A stretch of 64,000 bases of DNA. It comes from CAYNWH01 sp964400885 (GTDB lineage Bacteria; Patescibacteriota; Patescibacteriia; CAIXNZ01). Location: positions 1-64,000 of the forward strand of contig CAYNWH010000005.1 of the NCBI GenBank assembly GCA_964400885.1, read 5' to 3'. This document shows, one piece after another, positions 40,388 to 46,495 of the stretch. Under the pieces are notes generated by a model. The model ran no database searches. It saw only the letters and a list, made by a program, of their open reading frames with translations, and was not told the DNA's origin. The position numbers were made by a program, and so were the translations under genes. The first letter of the stretch is position 1, and the number at the start of each line of letters is the position of its first letter.

Positions 40388-41388
40388 TGTCTATATAGCC
40401 AATATTGATTAAGTAATTCTCTTCGGATTTTATAAGTATTGCCATGGCACAAAAGCCCTAGATAGGACTGCAAGGTCTGATTATCAGGGCTTATTTTTAT
40501 ACGACCAAACATGCGTCGCCTTGTGCTACGGCGCAAAATGCGATAATCCCAAAAATGAACCCAGCCTAAAAAATCCATGCCTGATGCAACTGTTTTAATG
40601 ACAATTTTGTCCGGATGCAATTCCAGTTTTAAATTTTCAGCCAAATAATTTCTGATGGGCGGCAAAATTTGAATTAGTTCTTTTTTGTTCGTTGACAAAA
40701 AAATGATATCATCGGCGTAACGGATATGGTGCTTAATCTTTAATTCATGTTTAACCCATTGATCAAAAGGATTCAGATAAATATTGGCAAATAACTGAGA
40801 AGTCAAATTGCCTAAAGGTAAGCCAATGTCCTTTTTGCCTTCGGTGTCATAACTATCAATAATTTGCTTCAAAAGCCACAACAAATCACAATCATTAACA
40901 TATTGTCCTAAAGTGCTTAAAAGAATTTTATGGTCAATACTGGCAAAGAATTTACGAATATCAATTTTTAAAACCCAGCATGTTCGGGCATTGTTTTGGC
41001 TTTCAATAAATACGGCTTTACGAAATCTATTAATTGCCTTATAAGTGCCTTTATTTAAGCGGCAAGAATAGGAATCAGCAATAAAAGTCCTGTCAAAAAA
41101 CGGATAAAGTATCCGATAAACCGCATGATGCAAAAGCCTATCCCTCACACTGGCTTTATGAATATGGCGACGTTTTGGGTCATTGATATAAAAACTTTCA
41201 TAGTCACCGTGGCAATAGATTTTATTGCTTAAATCATGATGCAGTTTTAAAATATTATCAAAAAGATCAAGGCTAAATTCCTGGACATCCGGCTTGGATT
41301 TTTTGCCTTTGATAAATTCCTGCCAGGCCAAAAGCAAATTATCTAATGAAATAATCTCTTTAAATTTATGAACCAATTGAATTTTCAT
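40384..41388 (-). CDS. DGR reverse transcriptase
   Basis: 334 aa from the ATG at 41388; an upstream in-frame ATG at 41463 adds a tail with no family support. The finger/palm motifs are clear: VRDRLLHHAVYRIL, VLKIDIRKFFASIDH, the group II-like GLPLGNLTSQLFANIYLN with the LGNLTSQ (GxxxSQ) signature of DGR enzymes, and the catalytic HIRYADDIIFL. The thumb follows (DFLGWVHF, RRSTRRRMFGRI). No maturase or endonuclease domain is present, as expected for DGRs. It copies the template RNA at 41782-41926 into adenine-mutagenised cDNA. The 5' end overlaps the divergent avd-like gene by 21 bases. Confidence 0.93.
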   Translation of the reverse strand: MKIQLVHKFKEIISLDNLLLAWQEFIKGKKSKPDVQEFSLDLFDNILKLHHDLSNKIYCHGDYESFYINDPKRRHIHKASVRDRLLHHAVYRILYPFFDRTFIADSYSCRLNKGTYKAINRFRKAVFIESQNNARTCWVLKIDIRKFFASIDHKILLSTLGQYVNDCDLLWLLKQIIDSYDTEGKKDIGLPLGNLTSQLFANIYLNPFDQWVKHELKIKHHIRYADDIIFLSTNKKELIQILPPIRNYLAENLKLELHPDKIVIKTVASGMDFLGWVHFWDYRILRRSTRRRMFGRIKISPDNQTLQSYLGLLCHGNTYKIRRELLNQYWLYRH

Positions 41389-41751
41389 AATTCGGTTTCT
41401 CAACCTAACGCTAATGAAATACCGATAATTGTTAAGTTTAATGAAAGTTATAAATTGTGGCACGGTTATCTAATTCACATTCCCAGGCTGACGCGCTATA
41501 CGCTCGGCGCCAAAATAGACAATATCTTTACCGAATCTCTGGAACTTTCATTGCTGGCGGGTTATTCCGCTAAAGAAAGTAAATTACTCATTATCCAAAA
41601 GCTGAGCGTTAAATTTGATTTATTAAAATTTTTCTTAAAGCTACTTTGGGAAATGAAAGTCTTAGACAATAAAAAATACGCAATGCTGTCTCGCCCTCTA
41701 TCTGAAACTGGCAATATGATCGGCGGCTGGTTAAATTCTCTAAAAAAATAA
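41368..41751 (+). CDS. Avd-like four-helix-bundle accessory protein
   Basis: 127 aa. The pattern IPIIVKFNESYKLWHGYL, IPRLTRYTLGAKIDNIF, LDLLKFFLKLLWEMK and the closing SETGNMIGGWLNSLKK matches the accessory variability determinant family (bAvd, four-helix bundle). Avd binds the reverse transcriptase and the template RNA and is needed for cDNA priming. ATG at 41368, with TTG at 41377 as an alternative. No SD is visible. It lies on the strand opposite to the reverse transcriptase, template and target, head-to-head with the RT gene. Confidence 0.87.
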   Translation: MNQLNFHNSVSQPNANEIPIIVKFNESYKLWHGYLIHIPRLTRYTLGAKIDNIFTESLELSLLAGYSAKESKLLIIQKLSVKFDLLKFFLKLLWEMKVLDNKKYAMLSRPLSETGNMIGGWLNSLKK

Positions 41752-41772
41752 ACTCTCCGAAATAACGGAGAG
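41742..41772 (-). terminator. Terminator of the DGR template RNA
   Basis: CTCTCCG (41753-41759) pairs with CGGAGAG (41766-41772). On the minus strand the stem is followed by TTTATTTTTTT. It lies 10 bases beyond the template repeat and overlaps the end of the avd-like gene on the other strand. Confidence 0.75.
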
Positions 41773-42148
41773 AATAAAAAGACTTGCGCAGGGCCAAGAA
41801 GCGGCAGGTGTCATTCCAATGATTGTCATCACCGTTCCAATTGAGGTTGAGCTTGCGCTGATCGTCATTGCAGTTGAGGTAGGGATAGTTGCGGTTTCCA
41901 TTGTCATTGACCCAAACCGAGCCGAGATTATACAAAATGCCGTCCATGCCACTGCCAGTTGAGTTCTCTCCTGGCTGTATCTTATGCGGGAGCATCTCTC
42001 CGCTGATATTCTGTACCAAGTATTTTTATTTTTAGATTGCACCAAGCGCGCTCTAAGTTAAGGCTTGCCCTAACTTAATCAGGCTTTCTTGGCGAACCAG
42101 AGTTCAACCGCCCAAAGCCTTGACCGTGGGCTGATTCGTTTACTATCC
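41745..42148 (-). ncRNA. DGR template RNA (inferred extent)
   Basis: The template repeat lies in a stretch with a TATAAT element (42155-42160, minus strand, TATGC-extended) upstream and a terminator at 41742-41772. The inferred RNA of about 400 nt has a 5' spacer with a hairpin AAGTTA-GGGC/GCCT-TAACTT (about 42055-42077), the 145-base template, and a very short 3' spacer. No -35 consensus is obvious, so the 5' end is tentative. Confidence 0.55.
41782..41926 (-). repeat. DGR template repeat (TR)
   Basis: 145 bases matching the variable repeat at 42247-42391 at 127 positions. The coding strand is rich in AAC and AAT triplets where the target varies (translated as VNDNGNRNYPYLNCNDDQRK). Of the 18 differences, 17 fall at template adenines. 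The GC-rich 3' end (CGCTTCTTGGCCCTGCGCAA) is identical in both copies and would be the initiation-of-mutagenic-homology segment. Confidence 0.95.
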
Positions 42149-42174
42149 ACAAGAATTATAGCATAAATTTAAAA

Positions 42175-42204
42175 GCCGCGCACAGTATTTCTACCATGCG
42201 CGGC
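42175..42204 (-). terminator. Hairpin downstream of the DGR target
   Basis: GCCGCGCA (42197-42204 on the minus strand reading first) pairs with TGCGCGGC (42175-42182), then TTTTAAATTT. It terminates the target gene and, being 43 bases after the variable repeat, could also be the cruciform that promotes retrohoming in DGRs. The two roles cannot be separated from sequence. Confidence 0.7.
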
Positions 42205-42244
42205 CAAGGATCCAAAAGCGCCAAAGCACCAAGTGTCCCAGCAC

Positions 42245-42859
42245 CTACTTGCGCAGGGCCAAGAAGCGGCAGGTGCCACCCCAAGGATAGTCACCCCCGT
42301 ACCAAATGAGGTCGAGCTTGCGCTGATCGTCATCGCAGTCGAGGCAGGGATAGTTGCGGCTCCCATTGACACCGACCCAAACCGAGCCGAGCGCGACCAC
42401 TGGAAATTCTTTCTGGATTTCCGGATAAGCCACCCCAAAAGCCAAAAGATGCTCAATTTTGGCAGGGATTAGGCCTTGGTTGTCCAAATACTCCAGAACT
42501 TCTTTGGTCGTGGCGTTCCGATTCAGATGAACCAGCACCAGCTCAACTTCGTGCTGGCCAACACCTTGCAGCGGAAAATTCTTGTCGTTGATGCTGTCAT
42601 TGAACCAGCCGTAGTCGCCCGCCTCGATCATTTGGGCCAGGGACTTGCCGTAATCAACGACAACCTTGTAGGTCTCTTTGACTTTCTGCCGGCTGGACAT
42701 GATCACCTCGGCCACTTTGTGGGCCAGGGTACTATCCGTGAGCAAACGGTGGAGATCCTCGTCGTTACCGCCCATTTCCAGGACGGCGTTGACGATTGCC
42801 ATCATAATGGCCCACATCTTGCCAGCACCCTTGAGAAACTCGCTTGATTTCTTTGCCAT
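42245..42859 (-). CDS. DGR target protein with C-terminal variable region
   Basis: 204 aa. ATG at 42859 with AAGGAGG 9 bases upstream; a longer in-frame start (42946) lies within the leader. The N-terminal 150 residues are alpha-helical (SLAQMIEAGDYGWFNDSIND, EVLEYLDNQGLIPAKIEHLL) and resemble a family I know from Parcubacteria-like genomes, function unknown. The last 49 residues (LGSVWVGVNGSRNYPCLDCD to CRFLALRK) are encoded by the variable repeat and read like a short C-type-lectin-like fold with Trp/Gly framework residues. No signal peptide. Codons are GC-rich against the genome. Ligand unknown. Confidence 0.88.
   Translation of the reverse strand: MAKKSSEFLKGAGKMWAIMMAIVNAVLEMGGNDEDLHRLLTDSTLAHKVAEVIMSSRQKVKETYKVVVDYGKSLAQMIEAGDYGWFNDSINDKNFPLQGVGQHEVELVLVHLNRNATTKEVLEYLDNQGLIPAKIEHLLAFGVAYPEIQKEFPVVALGSVWVGVNGSRNYPCLDCDDDQRKLDLIWYGGDYPWGGTCRFLALRK
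42247..42391 (-). repeat. DGR variable repeat (VR)
   Basis: 145 bases ending within the target's stop codon. Substitutions relative to the template, read on the coding strand, are A to G, T or C at 17 sites (for example AAT to GGT, GAC to GTC, TAC to TGC, CAT to CCT) plus one T to G. Conserved codons between them keep the fold (GSVW, NYP, DDQRK, TCRFLALRK). Confidence 0.95.
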
Positions 42860-43169
42860 TGTCAAATTCCTCCTTAGGTCGCTTAACGACCCCGCAAATG
42901 GCCTGCTCCTTGCATTGACGCCTTGCCAATGCCTAAAGCTTGCCAAATTAATAACTAAATTATATCATATTTTTACAAAAAAGTCAACTCTAGACGCATT
43001 TAATTTTGCTTATTTTAGCAAAATATGTTAAAATAAATACAGAGTTTTTTTTGATGAAAATAATAATTATTTAAAACACTAGGCACTATGCTAAGGCAAG
43101 TGCCTGGCAAACGAAAAAATAACCATAAAATAATACAAAAATTTTCGTGATTCATCATTCAAATAACCT
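42860..43169. other. DGR target leader and empty spacer
   Basis: The 93-base target leader contains CATTG/CAATG and GGTCG-TTAA-CGACC hairpins, the latter ending two bases before the SD. Past the promoter (42959-42987) the spacer is AT-rich with a hairpin TAGGCACT/AGTGCCTGG-like pair near 43079-43108. No further gene. Confidence 0.5.
42959..42987 (-). promoter_or_regulatory. Promoter of the DGR target gene
   Basis: TTGACT (42982-42987), 17-base spacer, TATAAT (42959-42964) on the minus strand. Confidence 0.75.
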
Positions 43170-43802
43170 ATGTCATTTCAAGCAACTCATTTACATTTTG
43201 CTAACCAAGTCAAGGAAATATTTAATATCCAGGATTTCACCCGCTATTTTTCTGGCACACTTTACCCGGACTCACGTTACATCACCAAGCTGGAAAGAGA
43301 GCTGACTCATAACAGAATCGAACCCCGGAAAATTTTTAATTTAGATGACGATTTTGTCAAAGGCTGGCAAATACATTTATGGTATGACAAACTAGCTTTG
43401 CCTCATTTAGATAAAATCGCTTTAGGTAAAAGTGCCAAATTATTAAACATGAAAGATATGGCCATCTGGACTAAAGTTTCCGGTGCGAAATTGGTAGAGG
43501 ATTTCCACTGGTGGGAAAAAACAGACTGGCCGCAAATATTACCGAATCTAAAATATATTACTAACCCTAATCAAGAAGATCCTGCTGTTTTAAAAAAATG
43601 GTATCAACATTTTATTGCTTTTTATAAAAATAAACCGAACCTGGAAGATTATCGTTTGCAAGCTGCTTTTATGGGCATCCCCAAAAAGAGGATAAATCTA
43701 ATTTTAATTGAAGCTAACAAAATTTATAACGATAAAATAAAAAGGGCTCAAACAGAACAAATAATGGATCAAGTCATTCTAGAATTTAAAAATTTAATTT
43801 AA
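43170..43802 (+). CDS. Hypothetical protein, possibly phospholipase C-like
   Basis: 210 aa. The N-terminal THLHFANQV, GTLYPDSRY and ELTHNR segments place His and Asp residues as in zinc-dependent phospholipase C/S1-P1-like folds, and the chain is rich in Trp and His (DFHWWEKTDWPQI). The match is weak and metal-site residues cannot be confirmed by eye. No signal peptide. Stop is 4 bases before the next gene's start, so the two are co-translated. Confidence 0.5.
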   Translation: MSFQATHLHFANQVKEIFNIQDFTRYFSGTLYPDSRYITKLERELTHNRIEPRKIFNLDDDFVKGWQIHLWYDKLALPHLDKIALGKSAKLLNMKDMAIWTKVSGAKLVEDFHWWEKTDWPQILPNLKYITNPNQEDPAVLKKWYQHFIAFYKNKPNLEDYRLQAAFMGIPKKRINLILIEANKIYNDKIKRAQTEQIMDQVILEFKNLI

Positions 43803-43806
43803 TTTT

Positions 43807-44166
43807 ATGAATCAAGAATTTCGCTGTGTTTTAACTAATCAAGAAGCTATGGAAATTTTGAATCAGGCAAAAATCATTTATTCTTATCATGCTCTGGATA
43901 AATATACTGGCACTAGAAGAATCCGGATCAAAAATTTCAAAGAAGTGATTAAAGAAGATTATCCGACTCAAGTAACTGGCGAAATTGCGCGCATTGGCAT
44001 GAGGATTGAATCGCCTGGTGTAAATGTTCCGACTTATTTAGAATTTAAAATCACTGATAAGCAGTTTAGCCGCTGGGAAATTGAGTTTGAGGGCGAAGCG
44101 CCTGAACAATTTAAAAACCGCGAATCAATCCGCGGCTGGCAAATTTTGATTGATCAGGATAAATAA
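43807..44166 (+). CDS. Hypothetical 119-aa protein
   Basis: I do not recognise a family. The sequence is mixed alpha/beta with a basic patch (KYTGTRRIRIKNFKEVIKED) and a beta-rich second half (YLEFKITDKQFSRWEIEFEG). No Cys clusters and no membrane segment. Coupled to the 210-aa gene upstream and ending in a bidirectional terminator shared with rnc. Confidence 0.55.
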   Translation: MNQEFRCVLTNQEAMEILNQAKIIYSYHALDKYTGTRRIRIKNFKEVIKEDYPTQVTGEIARIGMRIESPGVNVPTYLEFKITDKQFSRWEIEFEGEAPEQFKNRESIRGWQILIDQDK

Positions 44167-44192
44167 CCCAGCCCTTCGTGAAGAGCTGGGTT
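44165..44192. terminator. Bidirectional terminator
   Basis: AACCCAGC (44165-44172) pairs with GCTGGGTT (44185-44192) around CCTTCGTGAAGA. It lies between the convergent 119-aa gene and rnc and overlaps the rnc 3' end. Confidence 0.8.
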
Positions 44193-44883
44193 ATTCCCAA
44201 TTTTTTTCCTGCAAAGCTTGCTGGGCTGCTTCTACCTGAGCTTCTTGTTTTGATGTGCCTGAACCCTTGGCCACTAATTCTTTCCTTAAAAACACACCGA
44301 CCACAAAATGCTTAGCATGATCAGGACCTGATTCTTCCAATACTTTATAAGTCGGTGTCACGCCTTCTTTTTCCTGCGCAATTTCCTGAAACCGGCTTTT
44401 AGGATCCTGGTAAAGTTTATGCTCTAGAATATAAGGAAGTTTAACAATTATCTTATCTGTAATAAATTTTTTAGCGGCCTCATAATCTTTATCTAAATAT
44501 ATGGCGCCAATTATCGCTTCCATAGCATTAGCCAGAATATATTGTCTGGCTTTTGATTCAGTATCCTTGGCTTCGCCTTTACTTAGATAAAGATAATTTT
44601 CTACCTTTAATTCTTTGGCAATCTCTGATAGCATTGTTGAATTAACTAAAGAAGCGCGCCAGTTAGTTAATTCGCCTTCTGGATTAGGATAATTTTTATA
44701 AAGATCTTCAGTCACAATCAGTTCCAAGACCGCATCGCCTAAAAATTCCAAGCGTTCATTATTGTCTAATTTAAATTCAGGATGTTCGTTCAAATAAGAG
44801 CGATGAACGACTGCTTGCTTGATTAAATCTTTATTATTAAAAGAAACACCCAGCCTTTTTTCAAGTTTATTTAAATCTTTCAT
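44191..44883 (-). CDS. rnc: Ribonuclease III
   Basis: 230 aa. The endonuclease signature NERLEFLGDAVLELIVTEDL carries the catalytic Glu and Asp, and a second acidic cluster is in ANAMEAIIGAIYLDKDY. A C-terminal dsRNA-binding domain spans about 155-225 (DPKSRFQEIAQEKEGVTPTY; GSGTSKQEAQVEAAQQAL). It cuts double-stranded RNA in rRNA processing and regulation. ATG at 44883. nusB lies 104 bases upstream on the same strand. Confidence 0.96.
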   Translation of the reverse strand: MKDLNKLEKRLGVSFNNKDLIKQAVVHRSYLNEHPEFKLDNNERLEFLGDAVLELIVTEDLYKNYPNPEGELTNWRASLVNSTMLSEIAKELKVENYLYLSKGEAKDTESKARQYILANAMEAIIGAIYLDKDYEAAKKFITDKIIVKLPYILEHKLYQDPKSRFQEIAQEKEGVTPTYKVLEESGPDHAKHFVVGVFLRKELVAKGSGTSKQEAQVEAAQQALQEKNWE

Positions 44884-44986
44884 GGTATTAGCCTAGAGCT
44901 AATAGCCTATAGCGTATAGCTTATAGATCAACTATTTACCATTCGCCATTTGCTATTTGCAGTTAATAATTAAATTAAAAAAATAT

Positions 44987-45421
44987 TCAAGCTTTAATCT
45001 CACCGTTTTTTTCCATTTCTTTATAAATTGCACCCAAAACCCCATTGACAAATTTGCCAGAAGACTCGCCGCCAAATGTCTTGGCCACTTCAATCGCTTC
45101 ATTAATCGCTACTTTAGAAGGAATATCAGGATCATATTTTAATTCATAGATGCCGATCCTTAAAATATTGCGATCAATTATTGTAATCTGCTCTAATGGC
45201 CATTCAGTAGCATATTTTCTAATTAATTCATCGATTTCCTTCTTGTTTTTTAAAACTCCTTCAATTAAATGCTTAGTAAAACCTTCATCATCAAAACCAG
45301 GCGCAAAATCAGCCATATTTTGCTCTAAAATCTTATCAAGATTTTTTTCTTGAGCACCATTAAAATCCCATTGGTAAAGAGTCTGCATCGCAAGAGTGCG
45401 AGAAAGGTGACGATTGGCCAT
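44987..45421 (-). CDS. nusB: Transcription antitermination factor NusB
   Basis: 144 aa all-helical NusB. Typical segments are SRTLAMQTLYQWDFNG at the N-terminus, EWPLEQITIIDRNILRIGIY and VAINEAIEVAKTFGGESSGK with the family end FVNGVLGAI. It binds boxA RNA with S10 for rRNA antitermination. It fits with the adjacent rnc and rpmF as a ribosome biogenesis group. Confidence 0.94.
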   Translation of the reverse strand: MANRHLSRTLAMQTLYQWDFNGAQEKNLDKILEQNMADFAPGFDDEGFTKHLIEGVLKNKKEIDELIRKYATEWPLEQITIIDRNILRIGIYELKYDPDIPSKVAINEAIEVAKTFGGESSGKFVNGVLGAIYKEMEKNGEIKA

Positions 45422-45433
45422 AAATAGTTAAAA

Positions 45434-45475
45434 AGTTATCCCGCCTGTGAACGGGATGCCGCCATAGGCGGCATA
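45434..45475. repeat. Small tandem hairpins
   Basis: CCCG..CGGG and GCCGCC-ATA-GGCGGC lie between rpmF and nusB. They are of the same small-palindrome type as at 6801-6845. Confidence 0.5.
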
Positions 45476-45490
45476 AAGTTAAAAAGCTTA

Positions 45491-45733
45491 TTATTCTTGA
45501 GCTTTTTCTGCGGTTTTAGCTTTCTGTTTAGCTAAACGTTTTTCTTCTTTTTTATCTAATTTTGATTTTAGAATTTCTTTATTTTTATAAGTGCCGCAAA
45601 AAGCGCAAACTACATGAGGTAATTTGGGCCTTTTACATCTGGGGCACAAAACGGTTTTTACTTTTTTTAAGGCGAAATGGGATGCTCTGCGCCTTTTAGA
45701 ACTACTTGGCCTCCTTTTAGCTGGAACTGGCAT
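45491..45733 (-). CDS. rpmF: 50S ribosomal protein L32
   Basis: 80 aa. PVPAKRRPSSSKRRRASHFA is the standard L32 start. The zinc-binding CPRCKRPKLPHVVCAFCG has four cysteines, so this is the zinc form. The C-terminus is extended by about 20 Lys/Glu/Ala-rich residues. First gene of the rpmF-nusB-rnc run on the minus strand. Confidence 0.95.
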   Translation of the reverse strand: MPVPAKRRPSSSKRRRASHFALKKVKTVLCPRCKRPKLPHVVCAFCGTYKNKEILKSKLDKKEEKRLAKQKAKTAEKAQE

Positions 45734-45923
45734 AAATGTTAGTAATTAGTAATTAGTAAAAAGTTAATACGATTATATCTTATTTTTCAATTTTTGGCAA
45801 GCCTCGGCTAATTTGACGCAAGGATTGACAAAAGCTATAAAAATGTTAAGTTATATAAAACCAGTTAAACGCGATCGAGTTATGTAATATGTACTTTAAT
45901 TACCAAAAAATGGAGGGATAGGA

Positions 45924-46343
45924 ATGAAGAAAAAAGAAAAAGAAGCCAGGAAATTATGCAACGAATCCTTGATAAAACAGCTAGTAGGCGGTGCTATCTT
46001 GAGTGGCGCATCAGGCAAAGAGGATAAAGAAGTTAAAATACTTGAAGCAGAAGTCTACCGGCGACTAGGACTTGAAGATTATTTATATTTTGGAGAACTC
46101 ACTTCCCTTGTAACAGAAAAAACAGCCTCTAAAATTCTAACCCAAACTATTTTTATTCTCAGCCAAAATATTTTTTTATTTCCTCATGGACTGCAACAAA
46201 TTAGTATAAAAAAAACATCTGGCAACAAGATAAAAATAATTTTCAAGGGCCCAGAAGTAGAATTGCACAGTCTGCAGAAAAGATTAAAACAAGCTGGTTT
46301 GCCAATAGGCATTGTGAACTGGCGTAAGATCAAAAAATATTGA
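45924..46343 (+). CDS. Hypothetical 139-aa orphan protein
   Basis: No family recognised. ATG at 45924 with GGAGGGATAG upstream. The chain begins strongly basic (KKKEKEARK), contains GGAILSGASGKEDKEVKILE in its first third and a beta/alpha C-terminal half (IKIIFKGPEVELHSLQKRLK). Upstream, TTGACA with a TAAGTT 16 bases later (about 45826-45853) could be the promoter. It ends with TGA inside an SD (TGAAAGGAGG) that precedes no ATG, then a terminator. Isolated between opposite-strand genes. Confidence 0.6.
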   Translation: MKKKEKEARKLCNESLIKQLVGGAILSGASGKEDKEVKILEAEVYRRLGLEDYLYFGELTSLVTEKTASKILTQTIFILSQNIFLFPHGLQQISIKKTSGNKIKIIFKGPEVELHSLQKRLKQAGLPIGIVNWRKIKKY

Positions 46344-46415
46344 AAGGAGGAAAGCATAATCTCGATCCGTTTTGACGGCTGCAAATAAAAAATAATCAAT
46401 TCTGTTTTTCAAACT

Positions 46416-46440
46416 AAAATCCCGCTCTTGCGGGATTTTT
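46416..46440. terminator. Bidirectional terminator
   Basis: AAAATCCCGC (46416-46425) pairs with GCGGGATTTT (46430-46439) with a TCTT loop, A-run before and T-run after. It serves the 139-aa gene and gyrA. Confidence 0.85.
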
Positions 46441-46495
46441 ATTATATAAATAATAATTACTCTATTTCTAATCACTAATGACTAATCACTAATGA

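Noticed and set aside
41609..42019. Minus-strand frame spanning the template repeat as a protein gene
   Set aside because: The open frame is inherited from homology to the target's C-terminus; no SD, and the terminator and TR function explain the DNA better.
42233..42847. Plus-strand frames opposite the DGR target
   Set aside because: Antisense shadows of the GC-rich target gene with no SD or family similarity.
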